DNA of 64,000 nt from JADFQT01 sp965216025 (lineage in GTDB: Bacteria; Chloroflexota; Dehalococcoidia; Lucifugimonadales; UBA3495). Shown piece by piece: positions 28,712 through 37,945 of the stretch; positions within the stretch are counted from its first letter, which is position 1; each line of letters begins with the position of its first letter. The notes below the pieces were generated by a model. It ran no database searches and was not told where the DNA came from. It saw nothing but the letters and a program-made list of their open reading frames with translations. The stretch covers positions 496,001-560,000 of the forward strand of contig CBDCEX010000017.1 of the NCBI GenBank assembly GCA_965216025.1, given 5' to 3'. The translations under genes and the position numbers were made by a program.

Positions 28712-28991
28712 GCACGTCCAGCCCCGGCTCGATTCTCTAGCCTACCGGGTGGACAGCTCCGAGGGCAGTGTGGTCTTAACTGGGGATACCCGGCCTTGCC
28801 CCAGCGTTACCGGCCTGGCGAAGGGAGCCGATCTTTTGCTTTGTATGTGCTGGGATGACCAAGAAATCATGGAACAGAACGGCGAGTTTGATGGCCAGTG
28901 TGGGACAACGGGCGCGGCCCGGATGGCCCAAGAAGCAGGAGTGAAAAAGCTGGTGCTGGTGCATATCGGGCCGCACCTGTCGGGACACTAA
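28712..28991 (+). pseudogene. Metallo-beta-lactamase-fold hydrolase, C-terminal remnant
   Basis: The frame reads LDSLAYRVDSSEGSVVLTGD, TRPCPSVTGLAKGADLLLCM, and ends KKLVLVHIGPHLSGH. This is the second half of an MBL-fold hydrolase of the RNase Z-like group: the GDT motif and the final His are present, while the N-terminal HxHxDH site is lost. It is joined in frame to the end of the IS982 transposase, creating a chimeric open frame 28164-28991. No start codon of its own is visible. Confidence 0.7.
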
Positions 28992-29162
28992 TTGGGGCTT
29001 ATTGGTCTGCCGCCCTAATCTAGCGGAGCCCAGGATTTCTGTAGGATGGCTGGAGGATTTAGCGAAGTTGGTCAGAGAGGTCTTGGGGAGCCAAATATCG
29101 AACATGTTGCCGCCGGTGTAATCTTCCTGTTGGGTATAGCGTTAATTTCAATTTCTACCATT
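28992..29162. other. No gene recognised
   Basis: A short stretch between the MBL-fold remnant and IS630 element 2. One plus-strand frame encodes a hydrophobic run (AAGVIFLLGIALISISTI) that may be a scrap of a membrane protein, cut at the IS630 end. Nothing else is identifiable. Confidence 0.35.
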
Positions 29163-30100
29163 CTAAACCAAAGCCAAGGTGGGAACTACATTTTGCAGCG
29201 ATGGCAAAGGTAGGGAAGGTGTAAAAATCAATGCATCGGCTCGAGCTTGTAACAGGGTTCGGCAGCGATGTTTCACTTCATCCTTACGGTGAGCTAGTCC
29301 GCCGAAGAATGCATTCATCTTCTCTTGGACTTGGGCTTTTGTTCCCAGGCATTCGTTGGCCGTGACCTCTTCCCTGGCCCAGTCCCAGACGGCTTCGTCG
29401 GCATTGAAGTCTGGGCTGTAGGCCGGTAAGGCCACCAGCCTCAGCTGCAAGTCAGGGGTGGTCAAATAACTGCGAATCGCTTCTCCTCGGTGGGCTGGCC
29501 CATTGTCCCAAATCACTACCAGAGGTCCAGGATGTTTTTCTCTTAGCTGCCGTAAAAAGGCGGTGGAGGTCTCGGCATTGCTGTTGCCGGCTATTTCCAT
29601 GGCTTCCACCTCCCCAGCCTCCAAGCAAACTCCCGAGTAGTAGCAGGCCTTCTCTCCCCACCGAGGACTGGTAGAGTCCACCAGCGCCGGCTTTCCCTTG
29701 AGCACCCATTTCCCCCTCAGATCGGCATCGGCCCGAAAGTGGGCTTCGTCTACGAAGAAGATTTTGGCCCCACTCTCTTGGGCCTCCTCTCGGATTTGGC
29801 GGTACTGGAGGACGAAGGCTTTCCGCGCTTCATTCTTGGCTTTCAGGAGGCGTTTCTTGGGTCGCTTCAGCACGAAGCCCAACCGATGGAGGTAGTTCAA
29901 GCAGCTGCTCCGACTGAGCCCCAGATCAAAGCTCTGCTTGAGGAATTGCCTCACTACTTTCCAATTCCAGTTGGACAATTCAACTCCCGCCTCTCCAGGC
30001 GGATTTTGCACCGCAGACTTCAGTTGGTTCTGTTGACCCCAGTTCAAGACGGGGGGGAACCCCCAGTCTGTTCAAAGACCAAACCTTGGGCCCCGCCTTG

Positions 30101-31374
30101 CAGGGTCTTTTCATTCTCCTGCCTGGTAGGTAAAGCCCATCATGTCGAAAGCTTCGCTGAGATGGGCATTGTGGCGGCGTAGGGCAGCGGCTACGTTGGA
30201 ATGCCCAGCCCGACGTACCAAGCTGATGACCAGGTTCCGCAGGCCCGCCAGAACCTGAGGGGCGGCCCCAGTGCGCACCTGAGAGCGGTCCTCGTCGAAG
30301 GTCACATCCCGTACCCAGTGGAGGCGGTTCTCGATGCCCCAGTGCCCACGGGAAAGGCTCAACAATCGCCTGGCATCGGCATCAGTGGCTGGGAGACTGC
30401 TAATTGCATAGCTCACAGCCACCTGTTTCTTGCCCTTCACGACCCGCTGGCGCTCTAGCCGACACACCTGTTGCAGATGCGGCCACGCTTCCCCGACCGT
30501 CCCAGCGCTGCCCACGTAGCCATTTAGCTCTGGGTCGGCCAAGGCCCACAACTCTCGCCGCTCCAGCCGCCCATGACGCCGCTTTACTGGAGCATCGGCC
30601 CAGACCGTCAGCTTGGCCCCGCGTGCTCGCCACTCCGCTGCCAGCCAGGGAGGTACGGTTGGGCCACCAGCCCTCTCAGTTCCTAGCAGGGGAAAAAGCC
30701 ACCTCCAGGTCTCGGCGCAAGGTGGGCTGATTCTCTTTAACTGGCAGCAGATACTCTCCGCCGCCTGCCACAATCTGCTCACAGACTTTCCGTTGGGTCA
30801 GTAAGGCATCAGCCACTACTACCCGACCCTTCAGGGGTACCTGGCCCAATACTTCTTTGACCGCCGCCAATTCTTCCCCTTTGCCCGGCGCAGCTACCTG
30901 CGCCAGCACTGCCCCAGCGCGGCTAGCGTAGGCCGACACCAGATGGACCCCGGGTATCTCTTGGCCGTGGACCCCTCGCAAGGTTTTCCCGTCCAGGGAC
31001 AGGGGGTCATCCGCCTCTACCCCGCTATTTGCCAGCCAGTTGCCGACTTCTGCCTCAAAGGCCGCCACGTCCAGGCCCTTGAACACCCGGTGGAGGGTGG
31101 CCACGCAGGGTGTCTTCTCCTGGCTGAACCCCAAAAGCTGCGCCGTAGCACCCCCTTGGTCCCGCCCCCATTGAGCTATGGCGTATAAGCTGCGGGCGCC
31201 GCACAGCATGGCACAGGTGGCCAAGGCCAGGATCGCCCCCAAAGAGTGGCGTCGCCCTTGGCTACTCCGGAAGTCAGGCACCAAATCCAGCGTTTCTCTC
31301 AAAGTCATCATCCTTCCCTCCCGCTTAAACTGGTAAATAATTTTATACTATTTTGAGAAAATGAAAAGGCCCTG
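30101..31374 (-). mobile_element. ISAs1-family element, copy C
   Basis: A 1,274 bp copy with ends CAGGGTCTTTTCATT and CAGGGCCTTTTCATT. It is flanked by perfect 10 bp direct repeats CCCCGCCTTG (30091-30100 and 31375-31384), a true target duplication. It lies inside the transposase gene of IS630 element 2. Confidence 0.93.
30111..31311 (-). CDS. ISAs1 transposase in two overlapping frames, copy C
   Basis: Sequence nearly identical to copy B. The first frame (31311-30676) carries SLDGKTLRG and VKENQP; the second (to 30111) carries HWGIENRLHWVRDVTF. The same TTTTTCCCC junction separates them. Because this copy has an intact target duplication, it moved as a complete element, which supports functional expression across the frame break, or action of an outside transposase. 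Confidence 0.82.
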
Positions 31375-31682
31375 CCCCGCCTTGGCGAAAGTTGGCCAGC
31401 CAGTTTCCAATGGTATGAGGCTCTCTGTCCAAAGCCTCAGCCACCTGGATAGCCGACCACCCTTGGGCCAACAACCATAGCCCGTGCCATCGCTCTCGCT
31501 CTCGAGGTGTTGGCGCTCGATACATCCTTTCCCGTAAGTCACCTACATTGAGTTGCCACTCTTCCATGAGTTGCACTATTTCCTTCATCCCTTCCACCAC
31601 CGCCACTCGACTTCTTTTACAGAATATCGCAACTCCTCTTCGGGTTCGCTTTATGTAGCTTTCACCTTAGCTTTGGTTTAGT

Positions 31683-31805
31683 CGTGAATTCGGTTTCCCC
31701 TCCAACATATTCCAAGCTGGCCATTCCCAATGCCAAGGGCGAGTAAATCATGCGGATGGCTCCGTTGCGTTCAACCAACGCCTGAGCGACCCAATAGGTG
31801 AGTCA
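31683..31805 (-). pseudogene. Unassigned protein scrap
   Basis: The minus strand reads TYWVAQALVERNGAIRMIYS then PLALGMASLEYVGGETEFTT before reaching the IS630 element 2 end. It reads like the C-terminal part of a real protein, but I cannot name a family. It may have been cut by the IS630 insertion. Confidence 0.3.
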
Positions 31806-31822
31806 GAGGAGCGCTTGGAAAC

Positions 31823-32242
31823 ATGAAGAGACTGCTCAACCCAATCCTCTTTCTATTAGTTAGCATCCTTTTCGCCTGTGTGAACCCAACTCCTACACCA
31901 CCTCCTCTGGGACTTGAGCCAACCTTCGCAGTTGGCCCCACCTTTGTGCTAACCCCGGCACCTGACCCGGGGCGGTTGGTCTTCTCAACCAAGGGCTGCT
32001 CTGGTTGCCATACCATAGCGGGTACGTCCACGGCCACCATCGGGCCTGACTTGACCCACATAGCGACCGTTGCGGCAACAAGAAAAGCGCCGCTGTCGGC
32101 TGAGGAGTACATCCTGGAGTCAATTATGGAACCAGGAGTCTTTGTCGTGGCGGGGTTTGAGCCGCTGATGCCAAAACTGGCGGAGGCTATCGCCGAGGGT
32201 GAGTTAGAGGATTTGGTGGAGTTCTTGCTGGACCAGGAATAG
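31823..32242 (+). CDS. Small lipoprotein cytochrome c
   Basis: A 139-residue exported protein. The N-terminal signal MKRLLNPILFLLVSILFACV has a lipobox ending at Cys19, followed by a Pro/Thr-rich linker. The heme site is KGCSGCHTIAG (CxxCH), and a distal Met is likely in FEPLMPKL. The C-terminal helix GELEDLVEFLLDQE is usual in class I cytochromes c. It probably carries electrons on the outer face of the membrane. No oxidase or reductase genes are adjacent; it stands alone between mobile elements. GAGGAG lies upstream. Confidence 0.82.
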   Translation: MKRLLNPILFLLVSILFACVNPTPTPPPLGLEPTFAVGPTFVLTPAPDPGRLVFSTKGCSGCHTIAGTSTATIGPDLTHIATVAATRKAPLSAEEYILESIMEPGVFVVAGFEPLMPKLAEAIAEGELEDLVEFLLDQE

Positions 32243-32603
32243 GCTCTTGTTTACCGAGTTGTGGAGTTCTTTAGACGAAAAGCTTTTGAGGGCATATGAG
32301 AAACTCTGGGTGAAGCAAAGGCGGGGGATTGGGAAAATGGAGCTTCTTCGCGTTAATGTATATGTTCACTTCTGACACAGTTGAGCCCATAGGAAAATTA
32401 GAGTTCTTCTGGCGCATATTGGACGGTCCCTTTAATTTCCTACCAATATAGATTTTAGTTGCAGTAGCGTTGCAAGTGTTTGAAATCCTTAAGGGAACGA
32501 GGTTTCTCCACGGAAGGATAACCCCGGCTTGGGTCCTATTTGTTCTTCTTAGCCTTTGGGCGGCCACCCAAGTAGTCTATTTGGCGTATGTATCCTCCTT
32601 TAA
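32243..32603. other. No gene recognised; includes IS1380 target copy
   Basis: The sequence is less GC-rich than its surroundings and holds only short frames. The last five bases (32599-32603, TTTAA) are the left target duplication of IS1380 copy 2. Confidence 0.5.
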
Positions 32604-34381
32604 CCGGGATTCCCCAGATCAAACCACCTTTCCTGGATATAGCTCCCGCGGGGATACCGCCAAATATAATCCCGCATTCCAAGGGCGTCAAATGCGGTCT
32701 GATGCGGCCTGATTCACTCAAAGTCCCCGCTTTCATTGGGCAACCACTGTACTGCCAAGCGTAAAAGCCCCATGTACTGCCAAGCGTAAAAGCCCCAAAC
32801 CGCTTGTCTACGCCCAAGTCTCGCCCTTGGGAAGCTCTTTTGCCCTGTGCGACCCCGTAACCGTAACCAATCCCGACGCTCCTAAAGTGGACTAGCCAGG
32901 AGCCAGCCTAAGCCGACCAATTCGTTCCAGTATCCCGCCTAGCATTTCCCGGCTCACGAGCACCTCAGCAAGCTGAAACACCAGCCTTCCGGCATGGCGC
33001 ACCAACCGTCCTCCAGTCTTGATCATCCTGGTCTGCAGACTGGTCAACGACCAGTGCTTCATTGCCTCCGGTAAGGCTAGCCTTCTCATGAAGTTGCCCA
33101 GGTTGTAAGCCAGTACGAACAACTCCAGCCTGACCTGATTGGCCACGAACTTGTGGCAGGACAACCTCGTCCAGTTCAGGGCGTACTTGCCTTCTTTTAT
33201 CCATTGCTCCGCGGTGCCTCGGCCATTGTAAAAGCGGACTATCCCGATGTTTGGATAGCTCAGATTGGTGACGATGAAGCCCACTCTGGGAAACAGTTCT
33301 CCCTGGTGCCACTCCACCTTAGAGACCACTCTCCGAGCAACGTTCCAGCTCTGGGCCTGGTAGACGAAGTCATGATAGGAGACGATGGGCTTCGGGGAAA
33401 GCCACTCCGTAGGCCGTATTAGCCGGGGCGCTATCTCCCGCTGCAGCACCTGGTTGGACCGCAGCCTGATGGCGTAGCCGATGTTTCTTGCTTCCAGATA
33501 ATCGTATATCTCCGGCTTGGCGAAGGCGGCGTCAGCACGAAACAGCAGCCTGACCGCTGCTGTCAAATAACGCTCCACCACCGGATCAAGGACTTCTTGC
33601 CAATCATCGGCACTGTGGACGTTGCCTGACCGTAGCTTAGCTGCTTCACAATCCCCAAACTGGTTGAACAGAAAGAGAGGGTGATAGCAGACGCATTCAA
33701 AGTGGCCGTTGTAGGCTGCTCCCTCCTGCTGGCCGTGCACTGGACTCTCGGAACTGTCCATATCCAGGATTACTCGCCGGTGTAGGGTATGGGCCATAGC
33801 TCGTTCCACCCACTGGGTATTTATTCGTGCCAGCCCCTTCAGGTTGTCCTCTTGGGTCAGGAACTCCGTCTCGAACCGGCCCATCTCACTGGTGCTGGCT
33901 CCTTTCCGCTCCGAGCCTTGCCATCCCACGATCACTCGCATGGCTGGGTCTTGGGAAAGGCGCACTGCGTCATTGGTGTCGTCGTAGCCGGCCAAGCGGC
34001 TGTAGATCGACTGTCTTAGCAGCGGAACCAGGTGGTGGAGGATATTGCGTCCGGTACGGCTTTCCTGGAGGTAGTCCTCAGCGATTTCGGTAAGGCTCAA
34101 GGCATCATCAAACTCTCGAAAGGCAAGAAGACCAGCGTCGGAGGTGATGGTTGAGCCGTGAAATTCCAGGCGGACTTTGGGGTTGAATTGGAGCCGGAGA
34201 GGGGCTTTTTCGCCATCACCCATCAGGTGCCTCCATGATGCCTACGGCATCTTACTGCAAAGTGACATATCATGGAGTTATTATAGCTGGGAACACGCAA
34301 AAAGGGCCCATAATTAGACAATGGTTGAAAGACCATCGACGAATTACTGAGAAAGCTTTTTAGCCATATGGGAAATGTGGG
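32604..34381 (-). mobile_element. IS1380-family element, copy 2
   Basis: A 1,778 bp copy, inverted relative to copy 1, flanked by TTTAA on both sides (32599-32603 and 34382-34386), a 5 bp target duplication. It is 24 bp longer than copy 1 because a block with GTACTGCCAAGCGTAAAAGC is tandemly duplicated near 32747-32796. The two copies enclose about 8.3 kb and could support inversion. Confidence 0.92.
32892..34223 (-). CDS. IS1380-family transposase, copy 2
   Basis: A 443-residue transposase, almost identical to the product at 22731-24062 (differences include DDALSLTE for DDALGLTE and GNFMRR for GNSMRR). The catalytic Asp (ILDMDSSESP) and the GRGTAEQWIKEGK region are intact. This copy has both ends and a clear target duplication, so it is the better candidate for an active element. 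Confidence 0.92.
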   Translation of the reverse strand: MGDGEKAPLRLQFNPKVRLEFHGSTITSDAGLLAFREFDDALSLTEIAEDYLQESRTGRNILHHLVPLLRQSIYSRLAGYDDTNDAVRLSQDPAMRVIVGWQGSERKGASTSEMGRFETEFLTQEDNLKGLARINTQWVERAMAHTLHRRVILDMDSSESPVHGQQEGAAYNGHFECVCYHPLFLFNQFGDCEAAKLRSGNVHSADDWQEVLDPVVERYLTAAVRLLFRADAAFAKPEIYDYLEARNIGYAIRLRSNQVLQREIAPRLIRPTEWLSPKPIVSYHDFVYQAQSWNVARRVVSKVEWHQGELFPRVGFIVTNLSYPNIGIVRFYNGRGTAEQWIKEGKYALNWTRLSCHKFVANQVRLELFVLAYNLGNFMRRLALPEAMKHWSLTSLQTRMIKTGGRLVRHAGRLVFQLAEVLVSREMLGGILERIGRLRLAPG

Positions 34382-34432
34382 TTTAAGGGTTTTCCGTCTT
34401 CCAATGAGCTCTTATACCATCAGGGTCGAAGC

Positions 34433-34909
34433 ATGCAAAGTGGGGCCTGGTTTGCCCTGGTGGTATTAGGAGTTTTTGGCCTGGAGTCCATATTCCGTAT
34501 TTGGCACCACATAGGTTTGTTGCGAGACCCGGTAGCTAAGGTTGTTATGTGGGCCGTCTACAGTCTATTTCATATCTTTGGCTGGCTCTCCCTCCTGATT
34601 CTCCTCCTAATAGGCTATGGCTACTCCGGATGGTTAGTCTCTATCGACACAGCCTCACAGACCATCATGACCAGGTCGAATCATCTATTCCCGCCTGGAG
34701 TGACAAAAAATAGCTTAGAGTTCGGCGAAATACAGTACATCAAGGGGGATTTCGAATACCTTCCCAAACTGCATTATGTACTGAAGGCTACGACCAGGGA
34801 TGGGAAGGTGCTTGAGCTAGGGAGGGACCCCATCTACCCATCTGAGGAGTTGCTGGGTTTGGGGCGGACAACCGCAGACAAGTCTGGCGCTAAATTGGAC
34901 TTGAGATAA
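34433..34909 (+). CDS. Small membrane protein of unknown function
   Basis: A 158-residue protein with two predicted transmembrane segments near the N-terminus (about residues 5-20, FALVVLGVFGLESIF, and 45-67, LFHIFGWLSLLILLLIGYGY). A soluble domain of about 90 residues follows, with EYLPKLHYVLKATTRDGKVL. No family is recognised. It begins 50 bp after the IS1380 end. The start ATG 34433 has no strong ribosome-binding site, so the N-terminus might have been altered by the insertion. Confidence 0.5.
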   Translation: MQSGAWFALVVLGVFGLESIFRIWHHIGLLRDPVAKVVMWAVYSLFHIFGWLSLLILLLIGYGYSGWLVSIDTASQTIMTRSNHLFPPGVTKNSLEFGEIQYIKGDFEYLPKLHYVLKATTRDGKVLELGRDPIYPSEELLGLGRTTADKSGAKLDLR

Positions 34910-35015
34910 GCCGCAATGGGGGCGAATTTGATGTGCAAAAGGGGTAGGCAAGCGGGTTGGCCTCCGTTGAGCCTAATCCGCATTCCGAGGGAATAGATAG
35001 GTCTAGATACCGGGT

Positions 35016-35570
35016 CTAAACCACCAATGGCTTCTCGCCTCCGTCCGGAACATCGACCTCGAAGGCGTTGACGTTCAGGGCGAGGAGGGAATAATACCCC
35101 ATCATTGTGGTCAGCTCGGTCAGCAGCTGGGCTCCGAAATGATCCAGAGCGGCTTGAAACGTCCTTTGGCTGACCCGGTTAGTAGTTAACAACTCGGTGG
35201 CGTAGTCCACAACTATCTGCTCGTCATCAGGCAGCTTGGGAAGGGGCTTTTTGTCCCGGAGGGCGTCCACAAACTCGTCGCTGATTCCCTGTTTACGAGC
35301 CCCGGCAGCGTGGGCGAACCAAATGTACTGGCAGTCCTTGGCCCTCGCGGTCATGATCATCGCCATCTCTTGAATCTTCTGCGGCAGTTCCGACTCCTGC
35401 CTGAAATAGAAGACCAGGTGATTGGCGCGTTTTCGCATCTCAGGGCTGTTGATCATAACCGAGCCCGGTCCGTTTTCAATGGCTCCGCTGCTAATGGCCA
35501 CCTCATGGTCAAAGGCTTCGCGATACTTCTCAGGTACTTGTTCTCGGGTTACGGTGGGCGTACGCGCCAT
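35016..35570 (-). CDS. Carboxymuconolactone decarboxylase-family protein
   Basis: About 184 residues of the CMD/AhpD fold. The recognition region is LPQKIQEMAMIMTARAKDCQ then YIWFAHAAGARKQGIS. AhpD-type peroxidases have CxxC before the His; here only the first Cys is kept (DCQYIWFAH), so peroxidase activity is unlikely and a decarboxylase-like or other role is favoured. ATG 35570 follows AGGAGG at good spacing. It is probably a single gene; neighbours suggest aromatic or organic-acid breakdown. Confidence 0.8.
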   Translation of the reverse strand: MARTPTVTREQVPEKYREAFDHEVAISSGAIENGPGSVMINSPEMRKRANHLVFYFRQESELPQKIQEMAMIMTARAKDCQYIWFAHAAGARKQGISDEFVDALRDKKPLPKLPDDEQIVVDYATELLTTNRVSQRTFQAALDHFGAQLLTELTTMMGYYSLLALNVNAFEVDVPDGGEKPLVV

Positions 35571-35621
35571 CAAGAGCCTCCTGGAGTGTGCCGAATTTGG
35601 AAACCACCTAATCTATGTGAT

Positions 35622-35670
35622 AGCGTTCAGGACCGGATTCGAACCGGCGACAATCGGCTTTACAGGCTAG
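35622..35670 (-). other. tRNA 3'-half-like fragment
   Basis: The minus strand reads CTGTAAA (anticodon-loop-like, GTA), then a T-arm CCGGTTCGAATCCGG and an acceptor-like CTGAACGC. The 5' half does not fold: no matching acceptor strand or D-arm lies upstream. Such 3' tRNA pieces are typical attachment-site remnants of integrated elements. Confidence 0.4.
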
Positions 35671-35874
35671 CGAGCTGCCGGGTCCAAAACCAAGTTTTTT
35701 GGTGTAGTCTATTTTACCCGCGGTATCCCTCCCACGTCCAGGTCCGGCGGCGGTGGGGGGATTGCGAGGGTGGGGGTAGGTAGGTGGTATCCAGTCTCTG
35801 CGTAATTGGGACCCCATGCCTCGACCACACCCACCCTTAGAACCCTCCGCCGCTGCAAAGTTGATAAATACGTT

Positions 35875-35967
35875 ATGCTCGGGGAGCACAAGGAGGAAGT
35901 TTTGCGAGGGGAGCTAGGGCTCTCGCCCGAGAAGATGTCCCTGCTGGGAGAGGGAGGCGTAGTTTAG
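35875..35967 (+). pseudogene. CaiB/BaiF CoA-transferase, C-terminal remnant
   Basis: Thirty codons read LGEHKEEVLRGELGLSPEKM then SLLGEGGVV and stop. This is the conserved end of family III CoA-transferases (LGEHN-EVL, then a short helix ending in a glycine and hydrophobics). Nothing upstream matches the rest of the protein, so this is a scrap left by a deletion. Confidence 0.6.
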
Positions 35968-36144
35968 GTTACATCATCGCTTGGTAAGGCCTTTCAACCG
36001 CCCATTGCTTCGTCGATGTATGGACTGAGTTGTTAGTCATCGTCCTGCTGAAAGCCAGTTAGCGGAGCGCTATTACTCAGCTAGTCGACAAATACAATCG
36101 CATAACTTATTATTCCCCAGTAACGCCGTAATTAGGGAGGGCTC

Positions 36145-37719
36145 ATGAAATATGACGTTGTTATCATCGGCGGGGGAGCGGCTGGATCGGTGTTGGCCAG
36201 CAGATTGGCTGAAAACGCGAATACCTCCGTTCTATTGCTGGAAGCCGGACGGGATTACCCGGATCCAGCCAACCTTCCGGACGATATAAAGTTCGGCGGC
36301 ACCAGATTGGCCGAAGCCCAAGACTCGGAACACAACTGGGCCCTGCGGGGAACAATCACCGAAGAGCAAGGGGAGATTCACGTGGCGCAGGGCAAGGTGA
36401 TCGGGGGAGGCTCATCCATCAACGGTCAGGGATTTCAAAGGGGATTGCCCGAGGATTTTGATTCCTGGTCCTCTCTCGGCAACGATGAATGGTCTTATGA
36501 CAAGGTACTGCCTTACTTCAGAAAATCGGAACATGATCTCGACATTCGGGATGATTTCCATGGGACGGATGGACCAATGCCAGTCAGGCGCCGTCAGTCC
36601 GGGCCCTGGCCTGACATCCAAAAGGCTTTCCATGCCGCCTGTTTGCAGGAGGGGTTTGGCACCACGGAGGACACGAATGGCCCAAACCCCTCTGGCCTTG
36701 GTGTGTCTCCCACAAACAACCTGGATGGCATGAGAATGAGCGCTGCTTTAACTCATCTCATGCCGATGCGCCACCGTCTTAACCTTACGGTGAGGGGAGG
36801 GGTTTTCGTCAGGAAGGTCTTGATCCAGGATTCAAAGGCCGTCGGCGTGGAAGTCGAAAGCGGTGGCGAGGTTTTCAACGTCGAAGCAGACCGGGTTGTG
36901 CTGAGCGCCGGGGCCATCAAATCGCCCCACCTGCTCATGCTATCGGGAATCGGACCCGCGGACCAACTGCTGCAATTTGGGATACCCGCGGTTCATGAGC
37001 TCCCCGGAGTAGGACAGAACCTAATGAACCACCTCAGCGCCCAGATTACCTTCAAGGTCAAAGAAGGAATCACCCTCACTACTGATGCCGATGCGGTGCA
37101 CTTTGGTTTACGCTACACCTCCCAAGGGTCAAGCGCCATCAACGATATGCGACTAGGCTGCTCCTCAGTCGTCGACCAACGGCAGGAGCGCGTCCCCGGG
37201 GTACGAACCAAGTATCTGGTCGGAGATGTGCCCCCGGACCGGGTGGCACGAATATCGTGTGGTCTCGGGTTGCCCGACGGCTCCGGATACGTCAGGTTGG
37301 CCTCGGCCGACCCCGCAGTACAGCCGTCCTTTAACTACCGTTATCTCCAGAATCCAAACGACATTCGACGGGTGAGGGAAGGCCTGCGCTTTGGAATTAG
37401 AATTCTAGAATCCGACGCGTTTAAAGACGTGGCCGATTACCGGATCCACCCGACGGATGACATTCTGGGCGACGACGACGCTTTGGACCGCTGGATACGC
37501 CAAATCGTGGGAACAGCCAGGCACGTGTCCGGCACCTGTAAGATGGGCCCGGATTCAGACCCAACGTCGGTAGTTGACCAATACTGCAAGGTCAAGGGGA
37601 TACAAGGGTTGTGGGTGGCGGACGCGTCGATAATGCCGCGAATACCAAGGTCCGGGGCTACCCATGCAACGGTTGTCATGATAGGCGAGCGGGTCGTCGA
37701 CTGGATTGCGTCGGGTTAG
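36145..37719 (+). CDS. GMC-family FAD-dependent oxidoreductase
   Basis: A 524-residue glucose-methanol-choline oxidoreductase. The N-terminal dinucleotide fold is YDVVIIGGGAAGSVLASRLA with Glu in LLLEAGRDY. GMC signature 1 is HVAQGKVIGGGSSINGQGFQ, signature 2 is VLSAGAIKSPHLLMLSGIGP. The catalytic His is in ARHVSGTCKMG (about 452), and the last His/Asn position is GATHATVVM. It oxidises alcohol groups, passing electrons to oxygen or an acceptor; the substrate cannot be told. It has a GGGAGGG ribosome-binding site and no operon partner. Confidence 0.92.
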   Translation: MKYDVVIIGGGAAGSVLASRLAENANTSVLLLEAGRDYPDPANLPDDIKFGGTRLAEAQDSEHNWALRGTITEEQGEIHVAQGKVIGGGSSINGQGFQRGLPEDFDSWSSLGNDEWSYDKVLPYFRKSEHDLDIRDDFHGTDGPMPVRRRQSGPWPDIQKAFHAACLQEGFGTTEDTNGPNPSGLGVSPTNNLDGMRMSAALTHLMPMRHRLNLTVRGGVFVRKVLIQDSKAVGVEVESGGEVFNVEADRVVLSAGAIKSPHLLMLSGIGPADQLLQFGIPAVHELPGVGQNLMNHLSAQITFKVKEGITLTTDADAVHFGLRYTSQGSSAINDMRLGCSSVVDQRQERVPGVRTKYLVGDVPPDRVARISCGLGLPDGSGYVRLASADPAVQPSFNYRYLQNPNDIRRVREGLRFGIRILESDAFKDVADYRIHPTDDILGDDDALDRWIRQIVGTARHVSGTCKMGPDSDPTSVVDQYCKVKGIQGLWVADASIMPRIPRSGATHATVVMIGERVVDWIASG

Positions 37720-37783
37720 TCTAGGAGACGTTCTGGCCGCCGCTGCGTCCGTTAGCTTGCCATACCGAAGCCGCTCTGAGGGT

Positions 37784-37945
37784 CTAGAGGAAACCTCGAT
37801 TCCCCCTAGGCCAGCGTTTTCTTAACGTCGGTTATCGATGGCATAGTGGGATTGCAACGTATTACATGCACCACCAGCCATATAAGCTTGAATACGTCTG
37901 CTTCGCGTAGCGCAAAACCCGGCCAATGGCTTTCCGGCCAGCTAG
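37784..37945. repeat. 178 bp MITE, copy e (decayed)
   Basis: Same orientation as copy a, with internal identity over about 150 bp. Both termini have small losses: AGTCTGGCC is gone after the left CTAG, and ACTT before the right CTAG. The right CTAG (37942-37945) is shared with a second, 145 bp element. Confidence 0.85.

Larger units (their letters stand above)
29163..31606 (-). pseudogene. IS630-family transposase, interrupted by ISAs1 copy C
   Basis: The N-terminal HTH part is 31606-31375 (MAVVEGMKEIVQLMEEWQLN, with GWSAIQVAEALDREPHTIGN). The catalytic part lies beyond the ISAs1 copy (30090-29163): LSRSSCLNYLHRLGFVLKRP, IFFVDEAHFRADADLRGKWV (first Asp), LVVIWDNGPAHRGE (second Asp) and LPAYSPDFNADEAVWDWARE (Glu position Asp or Glu). 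The two halves meet at FRQGGAG/GLVFEQT after removing the IS and one copy of CCCCGCCTTG. It differs from IS630 element 1. Confidence 0.8.
29163..31681 (-). mobile_element. IS630-family element 2, interrupted by ISAs1 copy C
   Basis: The terminal inverted repeats are CTAAACCAAAGC(C/T)AAGGTG and match over about 29 bp with four mismatches. The outer TA can be the target duplication. ISAs1 copy C sits inside it with a 10 bp target duplication, so this element is older. Removing ISAs1 leaves about 1,235 bp. Confidence 0.85.

Noticed and set aside
35622..35670. Functional tRNA-Tyr
   Set aside because: Only the T-arm and acceptor-like 3' end are recognisable; the D-arm and 5' acceptor are missing and the anticodon stem does not pair.
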